From the NCBI GenBank assembly GCA_018873245.2, contig JAEMBT020000002.1, positions 2,766,001 through 2,830,000 on the forward strand: a DNA stretch of 64,000 nt, read 5' to 3'. A program made the translations under genes and the position numbers. This DNA comes from Archegozetes longisetosus (lineage: Eukaryota > Arthropoda > Arachnida > Sarcoptiformes > Trhypochthoniidae). The notes beneath the pieces are model-generated. The model was not told where the DNA came from. It worked only from the letters and a program-made list of their open reading frames with translations, and did no database searches. This document shows, one piece after another, positions 1 through 11,647 of this stretch (position 1 is its first letter; each line of letters opens with the position of its first letter).

Positions 1-2862
1 TGTTCAGAAAATTTGTCTCACACAAATCAATCAAATATTAAACACACAAATCAATACAATCTGTGCACAGAAACTAGTCATATAGTGCTTCACATAATCA
101 CAGATTTTTCTCGTTTAGATAATCAACTAATTTTTTATAGATAGCAAAAATAGATTGAATTTCAAAATAATTTTGTTAATGAACTTTTCAATTGAACGAT
201 AACTGAGAATACAGAACTTGATTAGAGTTTGATATCACTTTTTGTTTGATTTAGGTATGAATTGATTAGAAATTATGAAATTATGATAGGCAATTATTAT
301 TCGATTTTTTCTGACAATTAATATCTATGAAGTTTTATCTAACGAATACTAGTAAAGGCCATAAAGTGTGTGCACACATAGAGCTGGATCAATAAAAAAC
401 AAATTGCTTGTAATTCATTAAGATTTTTCTGTACGTGCTATATAACAAAAAAGCTATACATTTAGACATTAGTTGTTATTTGATTTTGAGTCACAAACTA
501 TATTATGCTTAGGTACGCTTTTTTCTAATAAAGTTTTTGCAAACTTTTATATTTCACACTTTATTAACACTGAAAACCTATTCTGAAAAATAAATATTTT
601 GTCAGTCATTAATAGGATTTAAGAGTGATTTGTTGACAAATTATGTAAATAGTTATCCATTAGTGTATCTTTCTAGTGAGAAATTTCTGATTAGTTTTCA
701 GTAGAAAACTTCCTAATCAAATGCTCTGGCTTGCATATAAAACTGTATCTGATATAAGGTAATATGACGTTTGATTATCAATGACTTCCTATTAATCGTT
801 TCTATCAATTTTTCAGAAAGTCAGACAATTTTTCTCTTTTAGAAACTATGTTTAGCTAAATATTTGATTCAATTGCTTTCGTTCACTCAGTTATTTAAAA
901 GTCTACTACTTTTTTGATAATATTTGTAAAAATTTTCTCGACAATCAATTAGTCAATTTTTCTGATACTAAACTTCCTAATTATGAAGTCTATTAAGTGA
1001 TCTCAAACTGCATCAGAAAATCAATTAATTAACTAACTTTTGTTTACACCTAAGTTTTGAGTCAAGTTTGAGATCAAGAGCTGAATATGAAGTAAAAACA
1101 ATTGAATGACTTTTAAAAACTCGTTTCTGGTATCGAATGACATTTGATTTTCTTGAGACTTAAGCTTTAAAACTTAAAAACAATGAATAACTAATAGATG
1201 AATAACTAAAATAATTAAAAATTTTATTACAAGAGCAAAATAAGATGGTAGATTAGTCAAAACTCTAATTAAAAAATGAGTGGATAAAAAGCATAAATCT
1301 TAGTCATAAATACAAAAGTATTAATAAAAAAGAAAATAAAAAACTTTTAATTACAAAATAAAACTATATACTTACTTCTTTATCTCATAGATAAAACTAT
1401 AGATAATTTGCTTAAGTATCAAAATTATTCAACACTTTATTATAAAAATAATTAGTCATTAAAACCATCCCTGACAACAGATAGGATAACAAAGAGATTA
1501 GTGTCTGTGAAACAGTTACGCAAGAGATTTATTATTAAAGCAAATAATGTATAACTAAGTAAAAAGAAATGCATTGAGTTTTTTTAGTTAACCATATTCA
1601 AGTAACGATAGCACGCTTTGTATTATTGATGTTTTGATAACATTCCGTATAAAAGAGTTTTTGTATTACGTAATATCATTCGTAAATTACGTTCAATTTT
1701 TGACAGCTTCTGTCGCTTAGACTCATTGATTTCATTGTCTCTGATTGGATTTTATTTGACGTTTAGCATTGTTCAGAACATAAAAGCTTAGAGAACAAAG
1801 TATGTCAATGTCAGTCAGCTTTGAACATATCCTAAGGGCTCTAATGATAGTTTTAACCGTATTTACTAAAGTTTATTATCGAGAAATTAAGTTTATATGT
1901 AAAGTTTGGGATTAGTTTAAAAGTTTTCTAACTATATCTGAAACAGGGAAATCGTTTGAGAATTACGATTAGAGCTACCAATTTTTTGTGCATTCTGACA
2001 GCCAAAGTAGGGCAAATAGTTATTAGAAAGTTATTAGAAAAAAGGTGAAAGTTGTGCAAGATGTTCTGTCAAATTATTCTCAAAAAGATATAAGACCTTA
2101 AAATATAACGAGTTGGATTTGATTATCATTTTAATTTATTTGATTAACAGATAAATGAGTGCTTAATATTTTTTCAAGCGCTTTAATCGAGGATTACCTT
2201 ATTTAAAAAATGATTAAACACCAATTAAGGTTTTTCATGAACAATATATGTTCTTCAATATATATATAAAACTATTTATAAAATTTGCCATGGATTCATC
2301 TCAAATTTAAGTTTTCTTCAGCAGTTTGTCGTAAAATAGTGTAAAAGTTAGTATTTTTGCGCTTATTTTGATAGTAGGGAAGAATCGTGACTGCTTGAAA
2401 GTTGAGAAACGAGAAAAAACCAATTCAATTTGTAGTCATAGATCGATTAAGAACTAGAATCCCAATCGGTTCCTATTTACTAGAAAACAGTTGGGATCGC
2501 AACAGATTATTAGTTCTAATTGTGAACAAATACAATTTTTTTAATTTAATAGTTGTTTCAAAGTTTAACAAAAATATCTGATAAGTCAACAACTTAATTA
2601 AGAATTGATCATAGGTAGAAAAGTCTTTTGGCAAGACATTTTATGCAAATAAGTGAAATAAATGTAAAGTTAATAGTAATTTCATTTCATTTAAGTTTTC
2701 GCTTTAGAAATGCGATAAATTATTGTATATTTATTATTTCTAATAAGTATTTCAGTTAAATTGCATATAAAAATAATTGTCATTCAAAGTTTTAATAATT
2801 ATGAACAAAAGATAATTGAAAAATAATATAAATATTGTGAAAAACACTAAATATTTGGCAGT
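1..2862. other. AT-rich non-coding stretch
   Basis: No convincing reading frame, domain or RNA gene was recognised on either strand. The region is very AT-rich with many short A and T runs and no clear long inverted repeat. It lies downstream of the CtIP gene on its transcribed strand, so the part near 2800 probably holds that gene's 3' untranslated region. Confidence 0.6.
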
Positions 2863-4583
2863 TTAAATTTTATTGAAATCAAGTTTTGTTTGCTTTGACT
2901 TTTTATTTCTTCTTTCTGTGACATAAGGAGATGGCTTGTCATCTATTAACATAAGACCTCTTTTTATGCACTCGGGAGTTGACGGAAAGTCTGTGTCCCA
3001 GAAATGCGGCGGAGACTTAATTGGAGACCATTTGGCTCTATGTCGAGAACAGGCTTTCAATCGTTCCTTCAGTTCATCCTCTGTTAAATCTCTTGTTTTG
3101 TAATACTCTTCGCATTCCTATTAAAAGAAATTGAATTAATTATCGATTTTTGATCTGCATAAGGACTAATAGCTTAAATTAAATAGAACCTCGAAACTAA
3201 ATATCTTCACTAATAAATAGCTCTTAAAAATCTCTTATATCGTCAAATTCTTTTCATATTTTAATGTTATATCAGTTAAGTAATAAATTTTAAATACAGA
3301 AAATTAGTTGAGTTCAAAATGAATGGATGAGAAAGTTGAAAAAAATTATTTGAACTTAAAACTAAGTGTTTTCATATCTAAAGATATTTTAAAGCAAAAA
3401 ATCTCAGTTTTGTAATAATCTCCACATATTTGAATAAAAATTTTAAGAATAAGCTTGAAAAATAGATAAAATTTTTAAAAATTAAAATCTTCTCTGTTAA
3501 AGAGCTTTTGAGCTAAGTTGAACAAGTGAATAAACAATTGCTCCAAAAGGTTCATACTTTACACGTGTATCCATTCAATTTCTTGCGCTCATCCTTCTTC
3601 CTGACGGCCGGACCCAAAGTCTTAATAACAAGTTTGACTGGAGGAGAACCAACACTTTCCTTCTTTTCTCGTTTAATATTAATTCTATCATTGATTACTA
3701 CATTGTTGTCAGTCTTAACAGCAGAATTAGCTTCACATTTTTCAGTGTTAATATCAAATAACTTATCGGTTTCTTTACACTTTTCTTCTTTAACCCGAAA
3801 ATCATTTCTATCAGTACTTTTATCAATTTTTTCTTCCTTAATACAAAAATTATTTCTATCATCAATACTTCTCTCACATTTTTCTTCCTTCACCTTAAAA
3901 TAATTACAAATATTACTAGACTTAAGTTTATTTTGAATACTTTTCGATTCATTCTTAGTACTCTTTGTCTTCTTTTCTATAGCTTTCGAATCATTTTCAG
4001 AATCTTTTGACTTCTCAACTCTTTCTGATTCAGTAATCGGCGAGTTCGTCAGAGAGTCTGGAATTTCATCTAACGATTCATTCGATAGTTTTTGCTCAAC
4101 AATAATACAATCATTATCTTCAAAGTCATTGAGATCTCTCTGAGAACTATCCAGAGAATCAGGAACTTCGTCCACTTCACGACTAAGATCGACATCAATC
4201 GAACCATCAGTTGATCCACAAGTTGATTCATCACATAAGATATCACTTTTACGAATATCTCCAATAAAGGTCTTCTCATAAGGCATAAGACAATTATTTT
4301 TATCATCAAGACTATGACCAAAATCTGTTTGACATTCAACCTGTTCGTCAAACAATTCATTTTCCTCTAATTTTTTCTCCAATTGTTCGTACTTTTGCTG
4401 CAAATTCTGATAATTACTTAATAAATTGTTATACTTGTCCTCCAATTGTTTGTATTTGTTATTAATTAATTTATTTTCTTCTTTCAATAGTTGCATATCT
4501 TTGTCGCACTCATTGATAATTGTTGTCAATTGTTTCAAATGATATGATGCTCGAGATGAATTTGAATCGAATTGATCACTCAT
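2863..4583 (-). CDS. RBBP8: CtIP/RBBP8 (Sae2/Ctp1) DNA-end resection factor
   Basis: Family role: nuclear cofactor of MRE11-RAD50-NBS1 that starts resection of DNA double-strand breaks. Two exons fit, 4583-3558 and 3117-2863, joined by a 440-bp GT-AG intron (donor AAA|GTATGA, acceptor AATAG|GAATGC, phase 0), giving about 426 residues. The N terminus (residues about 12-75) is a Leu/Lys/Glu/Gln-rich coiled coil, as expected for the tetramerising region. The middle is acidic and Ser/Lys-rich with repeated IKEEK/VKEEK motifs. The C-terminal Sae2-like domain is clear: TCKECEEYY with its CxxC spans the splice junction, followed by CSRHR and SPPHFWDTDFPST. The SP preceding PHFW sits where human CtIP has CDK site Thr847. 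It is shorter than human CtIP (897 residues), as is usual in invertebrates. The start is the first ATG in frame. Confidence 0.9.
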
Positions 4584-4975
4584 TTTGTTGACTTTGTTTT
4601 GGTTAGATCGCGATGTTTTTGTTTTGTTTCAGTCCTCAGGCATATCCCTTTTTTAAAAATTGATGTTTCTAAGCGATAGTTTTCTAAACGAATCACGAGC
4701 TAAAAGAATGGACTGCTATCAGAGCCACTCTTTGAGAGAAAGTTGCTCTCAAAACTTTTCTAACTTTTCTCAGAAAACGAGTTTTCATTTTTTGGATTTT
4801 GATTTTCATTAACCATTTTAATTAACTATTCTGGGAAAGTTGCTTTGTAAACATTGTTCTCAAAGTTTTGGCTTATTTTTGGGAGAAAACTATTTTAAGA
4901 GTATTTGCCTACTTTTGCGAATTGTTTCATTTTTCGCTATTTGATAGAAAGCTTGTCACTTGTGTATGAATGCGT
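4584..4975. other. Upstream region of the CtIP gene
   Basis: About 390 bp between the CtIP start codon and a small transposon. It must hold the CtIP promoter (minus strand). No TATA box is obvious and no other gene is visible. Confidence 0.45.
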
Positions 4976-5611
4976 CATATGATGCATTGGATTCAGTAAC
5001 AACTTGTGTGGAGATATAAGGTTTGAGGATTATTGTACTAAATCAATGTTTAGGTCTTACTTTACATTCAGACAAATTTTCATAATATGTTCCAACGAAG
5101 AAAATATGATTAAATCGGCAAACAAGTTGTCTCTAATTCCTATAGAAAAGCATTACAACTAAGAGTAGTTTTGCACTTATGCGTCATATGAGTGTGTTAA
5201 CTGCATATTTCAATTATTTATGCAATACTAAGTTAAATGTGAGTCAATTATTTACAAACCTTTGAAATAAAACTTTATTTTTTGTTTATGTTCATTTGTT
5301 TTGATTTTTAAAATCTTAAAATGTGTGATTTATTGAAAAATAAATTGAAAAATATCACTAATTATGTTATAAGTAAACAAATGTCTATAGACTCGATTAA
5401 TAATGAATTGATGCAAAAGTCTAAAGAAAATGAAAAGAAACGTACATCACATCCAATCTTATGGGAGAAAAACGAGAAAAATATTGAGAAATTCGGTGGA
5501 TTATTGAAAATAAATGATTTAAATGTATTTGAAAGTTGTGCTACTTTAAACGCGATTTCTCATTTCTGCTCATAAGACTATAAGTCGTTACTGCATACAA
5601 CGCATCATATG
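4976..5611 (+). mobile_element. 640-bp TIR element, copy 1 (with a small ORF)
   Basis: A near-identical copy lies in inverted orientation at 50004-50642, which defines the ends. Termini are imperfect inverted repeats of about 30 bp beginning CATATGATGC and including CAGTAAC.ACTT. The inner CATATGATGC/GCATCATATG core is itself palindromic. A related motif (GCGTCATATGAGTG, near 5180) occurs inside the element. The element carries an 84-codon ORF at 5321-5575 rich in Lys, Asn and Glu with no recognisable domain. In the second copy the start codon is replaced by ATA and the frame is shifted by a 2-bp loss, so the ORF is not under evident selection. This is best read as a non-autonomous DNA transposon of unknown superfamily; the target duplication could not be fixed. 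Confidence 0.7.
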
Positions 5612-5644
5612 CTTATGAGATCGTCTCAGACAGAACTTTTAAAG

Positions 5645-5837
5645 CCCGACAAGGACATCTTTTACTAACATCTCATCTTTTGAATAAAAATGCTCAAAAA
5701 TTGTAGCTTACCATTAAATATATTACCTAATATATCTTTTAAGTGCTGAGCTTTAGTCAAAAGTCATAAAATAGGGGTAACATTTAATGTGCATTGCTAG
5801 CAGCTGGTGATGGCAGTAAAAGATGCCTTCTTGTCAG
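5645..5837. repeat. Short foldback element
   Basis: Imperfect inverted repeats of about 27 bp (left GACAAGGACATCTTTTAC, right GTAAAAGATGCCTTCTTGTC) enclose about 140 bp. No coding capacity. It lies 30 bp from the end of the neighbouring 640-bp element. Looks like a MITE. Confidence 0.5.
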
Positions 5838-6443
5838 ATATACAAGGACATCGTAATATGGATACGGTCTGACCAGGTTATAGGAAACACACTTGTATGT
5901 GGGAAATAAATTGCCAACAACTCAGTCAGACTGTGTTTTCAAAAATTATCATGAATTTGTATTAAAACTTTGAAGTTTAGATTGACAAAATTATAAATTT
6001 TTGATTAAGTTAGCTCTAAAGTTTATTGTTAAAAGAATGTTTATTCTGTATCCTTTTGCTTCTAACAACTTGATTAGTAAGTAGCATCTTAAACTTTCAT
6101 TTTCTGTTAATAGCAATTTGTTCAAGGTTTAGAATTAGCTTATAAGAATCTTATTGGTTAGAATTTAGAACCAGCCAATAGTTTTTCTCTCTTAATTCAG
6201 GTTTTCATGTCTCAACAGAGATTCCCGCAACCTTACCACTAGCTTATGGTTTCCTAAGTTTCAATGAAACTTATATTTTAACTATTAGTAGAAGGTAACA
6301 GTTATCTAGCAGAATAGTAGTTACTACATTCTCTGCCCTTATTTTGAGATTAGCTAAAGTTTTCTCAAGCTTTCAATTCTATCATCAATTTCAGTGACAA
6401 ATACAAGTTTTTCATAAATTGTTTGTAAAAAATTTATTGAACT
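5838..6443. other. Intergenic region upstream of the SDR gene
   Basis: About 600 bp of AT-rich DNA without a recognisable reading frame. It contains the presumed promoter of the SDR gene, but no clear TATA element was seen. Confidence 0.4.
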
Positions 6444-7260
6444 ATGGATTTTACAGGAAAAGTAGCTGTGATTACAGGTTAGTCATTAAGGAAATCTGAT
6501 TATGATTTCGTGAAAACTGAAAATTTTCAGAGAATTTTAAAGTTTCGAAAATTTGAAGTGACTTTGCTTTTGAACTGTTAGGTTCTAGTTCAGGCATAGG
6601 CGAAGAAACAGCCATAAAGTTTGCATCTTTGGGTGCGAATGTTGTCATCACTGGAAGAGATGAGACCAAAATAAAAAATGTTGCGCAAAGTGTCGCGAAC
6701 TTTCAAAACAGAAAGTTCTTGAAGTCAGAGCTGACTTAACGATCGAAAGCGATATCAAAAATCTGATCAATAAAACGATTGATGAGTTTGGTAGACTTGA
6801 TATACTTGTCAACAATGCGGGTATTATTATATACCGTTCAGCGGAGGATCAGAATATTATGGAAGCATTTGATATTGTGATGAATACGAATGTTAGATCG
6901 GTTCTTTCGCTGATATCACTCGCTCTGCCATATCTCGAAAAATCAAAAGGATCTATAGTTAACATCTCCAGTATAGCCTCATTTAAACCTGTAATTAATC
7001 TTCAGATAAGTTTTTCAGTTGAAGCTTTGACTGCAAGGGAAGCTTCTTTTCTGTCTCTAAATATTAAGAGGACTTATAAAAACATAGTATCTATATATTG
7101 TGTTTAAGGCTTTAGTCATTTAATATTTTTTAATCTAAGCCTTAAGTTTAAGAGTTTAGGACTATGAGTGTAAGAAGTATTGAATATTACTTTTAAATTG
7201 GAAGGAAGTTCAGATTATTAACAGTTTAGAACTATCCAATTTTTCATATCTTCACAGCTA

Positions 7261-7807
7261 ACAATGGAGTCTTGAAACCGATTGGTGGAAATACCAGTTA
7301 AAATCGGTTAAACTCCAAGATCAATGTATTTTAAATACAAAAATCGATAAATTAACTGCCACTGGGACTATGATCATAATTAAATTAACGATTAATTAGT
7401 TATTTAATTATTGAGCAATGCAAAACTTTTAAAAGTTTCGAGCAAGGTGAACATGCGCGTTGTTAAAATAGAGTTCTGTACGGATTCGTAAGCTTTTATT
7501 ACAAAGTTTATGAATTTATTAAACTTAAATTAGATAAACAATGAGTTCTTCAATGTTTTCAATGTTAAAAATCTGTAATAAAAGTTTGAGAATCCGTATA
7601 GAACTTTACTTTAATAACGCGTTTGTTCTAAACTTTTAAAAAAGTTGCATTGCTTCATAATTAATTAGTTAATTAATCGTTAACTTAATTATGACCATAG
7701 TCCCAGTGCGGCTGATTTGTCGATTTTGGTATTTAAAATACATTGATCTTGGAGTTTCAACCGATTTTAACTGGTATTTCCACCAATCGGTTTCAAGATT
7801 CCATTGT
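7261..7807. repeat. Long foldback MITE inside SDR intron 2
   Basis: Arms of about 230 bp, starting ACAATGGA.TCTTGAAACCG on the left with its complement ending CCATTGT on the right, enclose a spacer of under 100 bp. Arms are roughly 85-90% matched by eye. No coding capacity. The transcript of the SDR gene would fold here into a very long hairpin. Confidence 0.75.
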
Positions 7808-8477
7808 CAGGCGAGTAGCAAACTATATCGTATATACAGTGTTTTTAAGTGTTGAGTTTGCTACTCACCTAAGTGTGTCGCACTAATACGTGTATTAGTT
7901 TCGCCTCAAACGGTGCTACCATCCTCTGAAACTAATTCAAGGATTTATCAGCTACGTTTAAAAAGTTATCTAAGTTTGAATATGTTTTCAAATGATTTCG
8001 AATAATTTTCTCAAATATATCATTTTTTATGAAAAATATGAGTAAACTCCAGACAAGGGATGATTCTCAAAGAGAATCAGACATTAAATAGAAGAAAAAT
8101 AGTTCATAACAATAAACAAAATTGGCGCAATTGAACAAGTTAAAAATTAGTCGATAATCTTATCTTCCCACAGATAGTGATTCAAAAAAATCTTTAAGGA
8201 GAACTATCAAAGTCGAATGAAGTTTAAAATTTAGTAAAATTTTCAAAAGACTAAAACTAATGCCAATTGTAGTTTATTAGCATTTAGAAATTAGAGTTTA
8301 CGCGGAGTTTAATCTATTTGAAAACGTTTCAGTAGTTATTGAATTGAATCTGAGAAGACCTCTGAAACAGATTTTTGAGATAATATTTGAAAAACTACTA
8401 ATAATTGATGTAATTGACTTAAAGAGTAAAGTTTTGGAAAGATAAGGGTCGAAAAAGAAAGAGTTTGACTATTCTCA

Positions 8478-8592
8478 AAGCATCCCATTAGTTCCTATTG
8501 TTTATAAACACTTATTTATTCCGGTTTCAAGCGCCGAGGTTGAGAGATACTTCTGCTTTTACAGCAATATTTTGATCGACAAAAAACACCTT
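8478..8592 (+). pseudogene. hAT transposase C-terminal dimerisation fragment
   Basis: Translation in one frame gives a short stretch including PVSSAEVERYF followed by SNILIDKKHL. This is the hallmark of the hAT C-terminal dimerisation domain (P[VI]SSA.[VA]ER.FS...NI.[TS]DKR). No long ORF surrounds it and the upstream catalytic part was not recognised, so it is a dead remnant. Confidence 0.75.
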
Positions 8593-8830
8593 AAGATATT
8601 TGACTTTATTTCAATTCTGTTTAATTTCTTACTTCAAATAATTGATGTTTATAGCTGTTTTATCTATACTTTCATTGAAAAAATTAGTTTGCGCTTAAAA
8701 TCATTTTTAAATATTTCAATTTTATAGAATTAAGCTATAAAACAGAAAAAAATTTGTCAAATAATTTTCCAAAAATTCTCAAATAGAACTTTTCTCTCAA
8801 ATAATTTGAGAGCCTGTGATAATGTGTGAA

Positions 8831-9767
8831 GCAGCGAACGTCACAAATTTGAAATTCTTTTTTTTATAAAATGAATCTTTGGTACACTATAAAACACATA
8901 AAAATATTAGCCACCAATGCGTTACGTAACATACTTTTTTACAATTTAATTTTTGAAATTACATCCATTACTGATTGAACAAGTGAATGGTTGAAAGTGG
9001 CACTGAGGCATTGTATATGATTTTAGAGATCCAAGGGCTCAGGTTCAATACCTTTGGTTTTGCAATTTTCTTAATCTCTTAAACTATTTTTAAAAATAAC
9101 TTTAACTTTATTTAAAATAGCTTAAAGTGTTTAAAATAAGAAAATCGGTTAGAAAATGTTTAATTATGATAATAATAATTACAGAAAAAGTGATCGAAAC
9201 AGATTATTATCACAAAATCTGCAACAAATAAATGATATAGAATTAAAATTATTCAATATAACATTTTTTAGCTTCTAAATTGAAAATTATACCATAAATA
9301 TTTTGACGTTCAATATCTACAGGACTTTTTCAAGACAACTACAAGCTCTTTCCCATAATTGTTAAAATTTTTTGTTTGGAGTTGTCTAGAAAAAATCCTG
9401 TATATATTGAATATCAAAATATTATATATAATTTTAAACACCTTAAGATTTTAAAAATTAAAATTGAGGTTATTTTTTAGAAAAAAAAATTTAACTGAAA
9501 AATAGTTTAAGAGATTAAAACAATTGCAGAACCGAAAGTATTGAACCCGGAACCCGAATGTCTCAAATTATATACACTGACTTAGCGCCACGATCAATCA
9601 CTTCAATCATTACTTTGTTCAATCAGTAATGGATATAATTTCAAAAGTTTAATTGCAAAATTACGTTATGTAACGCGTTGGCGGCTAATTTTTCGATATG
9701 TGTTTTATAGTGTACCTAAGATTGATTTTGCAAAAAGAAAGAATTTCAAATTTGTGACGCTCGCTGC
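8831..9767. repeat. 937-bp foldback element with tRNA-like box motifs
   Basis: Left end GCAGCGAACGTCACAAATTT matches the reverse complement of the right end (TCGCTGC at 9761-9767). The arms extend over most of the element, about 400 bp each. Each arm carries a stretch resembling RNA polymerase III A and B boxes (TGGCACTGAGG...GGTTCAATACC at about 8999-9052 on plus, and the equivalent on minus near 9530-9595). No coding capacity. Confidence 0.7.
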
Positions 9768-10901
9768 CAATGATCCATTGTTAGTGTATACGTTTTAATG
9801 TTTTATTCACAAACGTAAGGCTCAGATTTAAAAAATATTCCATTAGTCAATGTGGCTAAATGACTAAACTTAATACTGAATATGAATTTTTGTTTTGAAT
9901 TTTATTATTATTAAAGAAAGCCCTTTTCATACTCGAAAGTAGTGAAGAAGCTCCTCTTGCAGTCAAAGCTTCAATTATTTATCTTAAATTATACTTTGCT
10001 TAATAGCTACCACTGATGATGTCATATTGTGCCGCGAAGAGTGCTTTGGACATGATTACTAAATGCCTTGCATTAGAGTTGGGTCCTAAAGGCATTCGTG
10101 TCAATAGTATCAAGTAATTTTAGTTAATTATGATCAATTGAGAAAAAGGCTTAAGTGTTAGCTCAATTAATGTAGCACTTGAGTTCTTTATCCTGTTTTT
10201 AAAATTAATCATGCAGCTATCAAAACTATTTTATTTTTAATCAAAGTCCTGGCGTTACGCGTACTCCAATGCTTAATAACGGAGATCTGTCAGTGGAAAA
10301 GTTTGAAGAGTATTGTAGAAAAAGCTACCCATTGAGAAGAATTGGTGAAGCTGAAGATGTGGCCAATGCCATAGCTTTTACTTGTTCAGATAAAGCCTCA
10401 TTCATTACTGGAGCCATTATACCAGTCGATGGTGGAAGTTCAAATGACTCGCCTATGGTTAAAACCGATTAATCGGCTTTGGTTCGAATTCTTGTACTTG
10501 ATGTTCTATTTAGAGAAATTTTGTAACTTTTCAAACATTAAAATTTTAAAAATAAAAATTCTTTTAAAAGTTGAAAAAAATGAAAACCGGAATTTCAGCA
10601 AATTTAAGTTAATAAACTTGTTCTGTTTGAAAAGTTCTCTTGGTTCAATTATTTCGACCACATTCAATTACAGCCTGAATTGTAAAATTTGAAGCTTTCT
10701 ATTGACTTCAATGAAAATCTTTTCAATTTCTGAAAATAAAATTTCGGATGATTCCTTTTCTAAATGGAACAATTGATTTTCTATTCACTAATTCTCTGAA
10801 AATCTTAAAAAAGTTGAAAACATTACATACTTATTTTGATGTAAAACTTTACATTAGTCGTAAAACGATATCAAATTTCAAAAATAGAAATCATTTTAAA
10901 A

Positions 10902-11549
10902 ATGGCTTTGATTTTAGTACTTTTAGTTGTGATATCAACATTCTTGGCTCCGACAGAAGGCAAGCATTAATCCCTAGTTTATCATTCAATAAAACTTTTG
11001 AACACAAACAAGTTTCACATCAATTTTCTTCAGAGAATCCTCTACTAGTAGTTCAAAAGCAGAGCGAATGCGCGACACATTCACCAAAACAATGTGTTAA
11101 AACACCTATAATTAGAGGCGAAACATCAGTTGGGTTGCCATCCGTTTGTTACGTTCGTGTAGATCCGGGGCCTTGCGGTCGAGACCTAATCCGAGTCTAC
11201 TATGACTGGAAGTCAAATCGTTGTAAACACTTCTCATATTCTGGTACTTAAATTATAACGAATTTTTGTTATTGAAAGATATATAGAGCTTTTATACTCA
11301 TTCACTAACTACTTTCTATTGCATGAAGGCTGCGGAGGAAACGCGAACCGATTTATCTCAATTAAAAACTGTTATCACATCTGCAATCCTGGGTATAGGA
11401 CTCGAGTTGTCGGTACTTATGCTCCACGGCCGGTGGTGGACGTGGCCGCGACCGCAACTGTTGCTCAAGCTAAGTTTTCACTACCACCACCCAAAAAGAA
11501 AGTAAAACTAAATGTTACACACGTTCAACAAATAGAGGTCGAAATGTGA
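10902..11549 (+). CDS. Secreted single-Kunitz-domain protein A
   Basis: Three exons: 10902-10959 (signal peptide MALILVLLVVISTFLA), 11034-11243 and 11329-11549, total 162 residues. The first intron uses a GC donor (GAAG|GCAAGC) and a normal acceptor (TTCTTCAG); the second is GT-AG in phase 1. The Kunitz/BPTI domain has exact cysteine spacing C-8-C-15-C-7-C-12-C-3-C, from VCYVRVDPGPC to CYHIC. The P1 residue after the second cysteine is Gly instead of Lys/Arg, so trypsin inhibition is unlikely; a channel-binding or weak elastase-type role is possible. Two extra cysteines precede the domain. After it comes a Pro/Lys/Val-rich tail of about 50 residues. A polyadenylation signal AATAAA lies at 11641. 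It faces a paralogue tail to tail, 98 bp away. Confidence 0.85.
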
Positions 11550-11647
11550 GATTGAGTAGTAATTTAGTTGTTATAAACAGCATAAAGCTAACTTGTTGGT
11601 GAAAAATTTTTCTCTTAAGAAATTTATATTAATATCTTAAAATAAAA

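Larger units (their letters stand above)
7019..9974. mobile_element. Composite 3-kb hAT-like element filling SDR intron 2
   Basis: The intron is bounded by diverged inverted repeats: 7019-7165 (starting TTGAAGCTTTGACTGCAAG) matches the reverse complement of about 9805-9974. Between them lie a hAT transposase remnant (8478-8592) and two further foldback elements (7261-7807, 8831-9767). The ends lie only about 30 bp from each flanking exon. The simplest reading is one old hAT-family insertion later hit by two MITEs. No target duplication was resolved. Confidence 0.5.
6444..10472 (+). pseudogene. Classical short-chain dehydrogenase/reductase, one frameshift
   Basis: Four exons: 6444-6477, 6582-6990, 10007-10113 and 10247-10472, with GT-AG introns and matching phases. 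The family is an NAD(P)-dependent oxidoreductase with a Rossmann fold. Seen in order: cofactor motif TGSSSGIG across the first splice junction, structural LVNNAGI, catalytic Ser in NISSIAS, catalytic SYCAAK (YxxxK), [19 protein letters not shown], and the C-terminal PVDGG. The repaired length would be about 258 residues, typical for the family. Near 6695-6698 a single base is missing between VAQSVA and the continuation KVLEVRADLT, so the sequence as written stops at once. The site is not a homopolymer. Everything else looks conserved, so a young pseudogene, a null allele or an assembly error are all possible. The substrate cannot be predicted. The third intron position is normal but intron 2 is 3 kb of transposon sequence. 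Confidence 0.8.

Noticed and set aside
3526-3903. 125-codon plus-strand frame antisense to CtIP exon 1
   Set aside because: It is the mirror of the acidic, Ser/Glu/Lys-rich CtIP coding sequence; no family features and the minus strand is clearly coding.
4070-4360. 96-codon minus-strand frame inside CtIP
   Set aside because: Overlaps the true frame in another phase and has no supporting features.
9000-9060. A tRNA gene
   Set aside because: A- and B-box-like motifs are present but no cloverleaf with an anticodon arm and 7-bp acceptor stem could be drawn; reported only as tRNA-like.
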